From: Bacteroidales bacterium
GTDB lineage: Bacteria > Bacteroidota > Bacteroidia > Bacteroidales > P3
Assembly: GCA_017632095.1 (NCBI GenBank)
Contig: JAGBSA010000225.1
Location: forward strand, 1-5,801
Reading direction: 5' to 3'
Length of the DNA: 5,801 bases
Made by a program: the position numbers and the translations under genes. Positions 5,082 to 5,801 of the stretch are shown here, piece after piece. Positions within the stretch are counted from its first letter, which is position 1, and each line of letters starts with the position of its first letter. The notes under the pieces are model-generated. The model had not been told where the DNA came from. It saw only the letters and a program-made list of their open reading frames with translations, and made no database searches.

Positions 5082-5801
5082 TTAGAAGTGATAACCGACT
5101 TGGAAAAGGAAAATATGTGATATGTAATCACTGTTCCATGATGCTGGATCATTTCTTCCTATACATGTATTATAAGATACAATATATTTAACGCTGTAGG
5201 AAAAATCATTATACTTTAATCCCCATTCCGGAGACAATGCAAAACCTGGATTAAAAGATGTATAATAATGGCTACCATAAGCTTCCCTTCTTTCAGACAA
5301 AGGAATAGAAAGTCCTAAAGCAAGGTCTGTCCAAATGCTTGTTGATTCAGTGAATCTGTATTCGTAGTTTATACCTGCCATAATAGGTAAAACAGATAAA
5401 GCAGTTCTATATTCATTGAACGTAAAAGCTGTTCCGATTTCTCCCAACAATCTTATATCATATTTATCAAAAGGTTTGTATTTGTATTTCATTCCAATTG
5501 AAAATCCAAAAGTCATATCTTCCCACGTATTCAAACCTACACCGCCATGAAGGCTTATGTCCTGTTTTGCAATCGGCAGTTTAGGTTTATGAACAACGGG
5601 TTCTTTTGTCGTTACAAGAAGAAGAACGCCTCTCGGGTCTGATTGCGTCATATATTTAAGCCCCGATAAATATCCTTTTGAGCTGATTATGTCCATTTCT
5701 TCTTCGGTCGGAAGTCTCCAAGAGTCGTATCCGTATTTTTCTTCTTCGTTTATCTTTTTTATAAGCGTGCTTGGCTTTTCTCCGAACTCGCCTAAATCTT
5801 C
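5082..5801 (-). CDS. Outer-membrane beta-barrel protein with upstream WRLPT segment, C-terminal part (runs off right edge)
   Basis: The frame ends at a TAA at 5084-5082 and is open to the right edge, giving 239 visible residues with the N-terminus missing. The first Met that could be taken as a start (ATG read from 5696) is internal: 35 codons before it are open and protein-like. Visible residues 1-66 are hydrophilic, with SWRLPTEEEMDII at 27-39. This motif is common in DUF1566/Lcl-type and related surface domains of Bacteroidota, but that link is weak. After a Pro/Lys-rich linker (about 68-78, VVHKPKLP), residues 79-239 show about eight alternating amphipathic strands, many rich in Gly and aromatic residues, and end in QVGYHF. 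A final Phe after alternating hydrophobics is the usual signal for BamA-dependent insertion in the outer membrane. No specific function or symbol can be given. It is convergent with recO. Confidence 0.8.
   Translation of the reverse strand, partial: EDLGEFGEKPSTLIKKINEEEKYGYDSWRLPTEEEMDIISSKGYLSGLKYMTQSDPRGVLLLVTTKEPVVHKPKLPIAKQDISLHGGVGLNTWEDMTFGFSIGMKYKYKPFDKYDIRLLGEIGTAFTFNEYRTALSVLPIMAGINYEYRFTESTSIWTDLALGLSIPLSERREAYGSHYYTSFNPGFALSPEWGLKYNDFSYSVKYIVSYNTCIGRNDPASWNSDYISHIFLFQVGYHF

Noticed and set aside
4873..5085. 70-codon plus-strand frame overlapping the end of recO
   Set aside because: It is out of frame with recO, and runs through the terminator hairpin; its sequence is a shadow of recO plus the non-coding junction.

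Overview
The window looks like chromosomal DNA from a member of the Bacteroidota, most likely the Bacteroidales. The evidence is an AT-rich composition, start codons preceded by A-rich leaders rather than Shine-Dalgarno sequences, and two sites matching the phylum-specific promoter -7 element (TAnnTTTG). The gene content agrees: a DUF4837-type lipoprotein, the type IX secretion protein PorZ with its own C-terminal sorting domain, and a release factor 1 ending typical of the group.

Layout. Positions 1-194 (minus strand) hold the first 64 residues of a lipoprotein that runs off the left edge. Positions 195-773 are a long divergent intergenic region with no convincing gene. It holds a promoter facing each way, a degenerate four-unit tandem repeat with 21-22 bp period, a purine-rich stretch and a short AT-rich palindrome. 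Positions 774-1844 (plus) encode peptide chain release factor 1 (prfA), followed by an intrinsic terminator. Positions 1930-4275 (plus) encode PorZ, and 4280-5011 (plus) encode the recombination mediator RecO, only 4 nt after the porZ stop, so the two probably share a transcript. A perfect 12-bp hairpin separates recO from a convergent minus-strand gene. That gene occupies 5082 to the right edge and encodes the end of an outer-membrane beta-barrel protein preceded by a WRLPT-motif segment.

Function. prfA and recO are housekeeping genes for translation termination and recombinational repair. PorZ is part of the cell-surface attachment complex of the type IX secretion system, so the organism probably exports proteins with C-terminal sorting domains and anchors them to surface lipopolysaccharide. 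The lipoprotein and the barrel protein also belong to the envelope. I found no mobile element, CRISPR array, RNA gene or clearly new multi-gene system. The points most worth a second look are the 21-22 bp repeat array, the missing promoter between the prfA terminator and porZ, the WRLPT/beta-barrel gene, and three places where the longest reading frame gives the wrong gene boundary.
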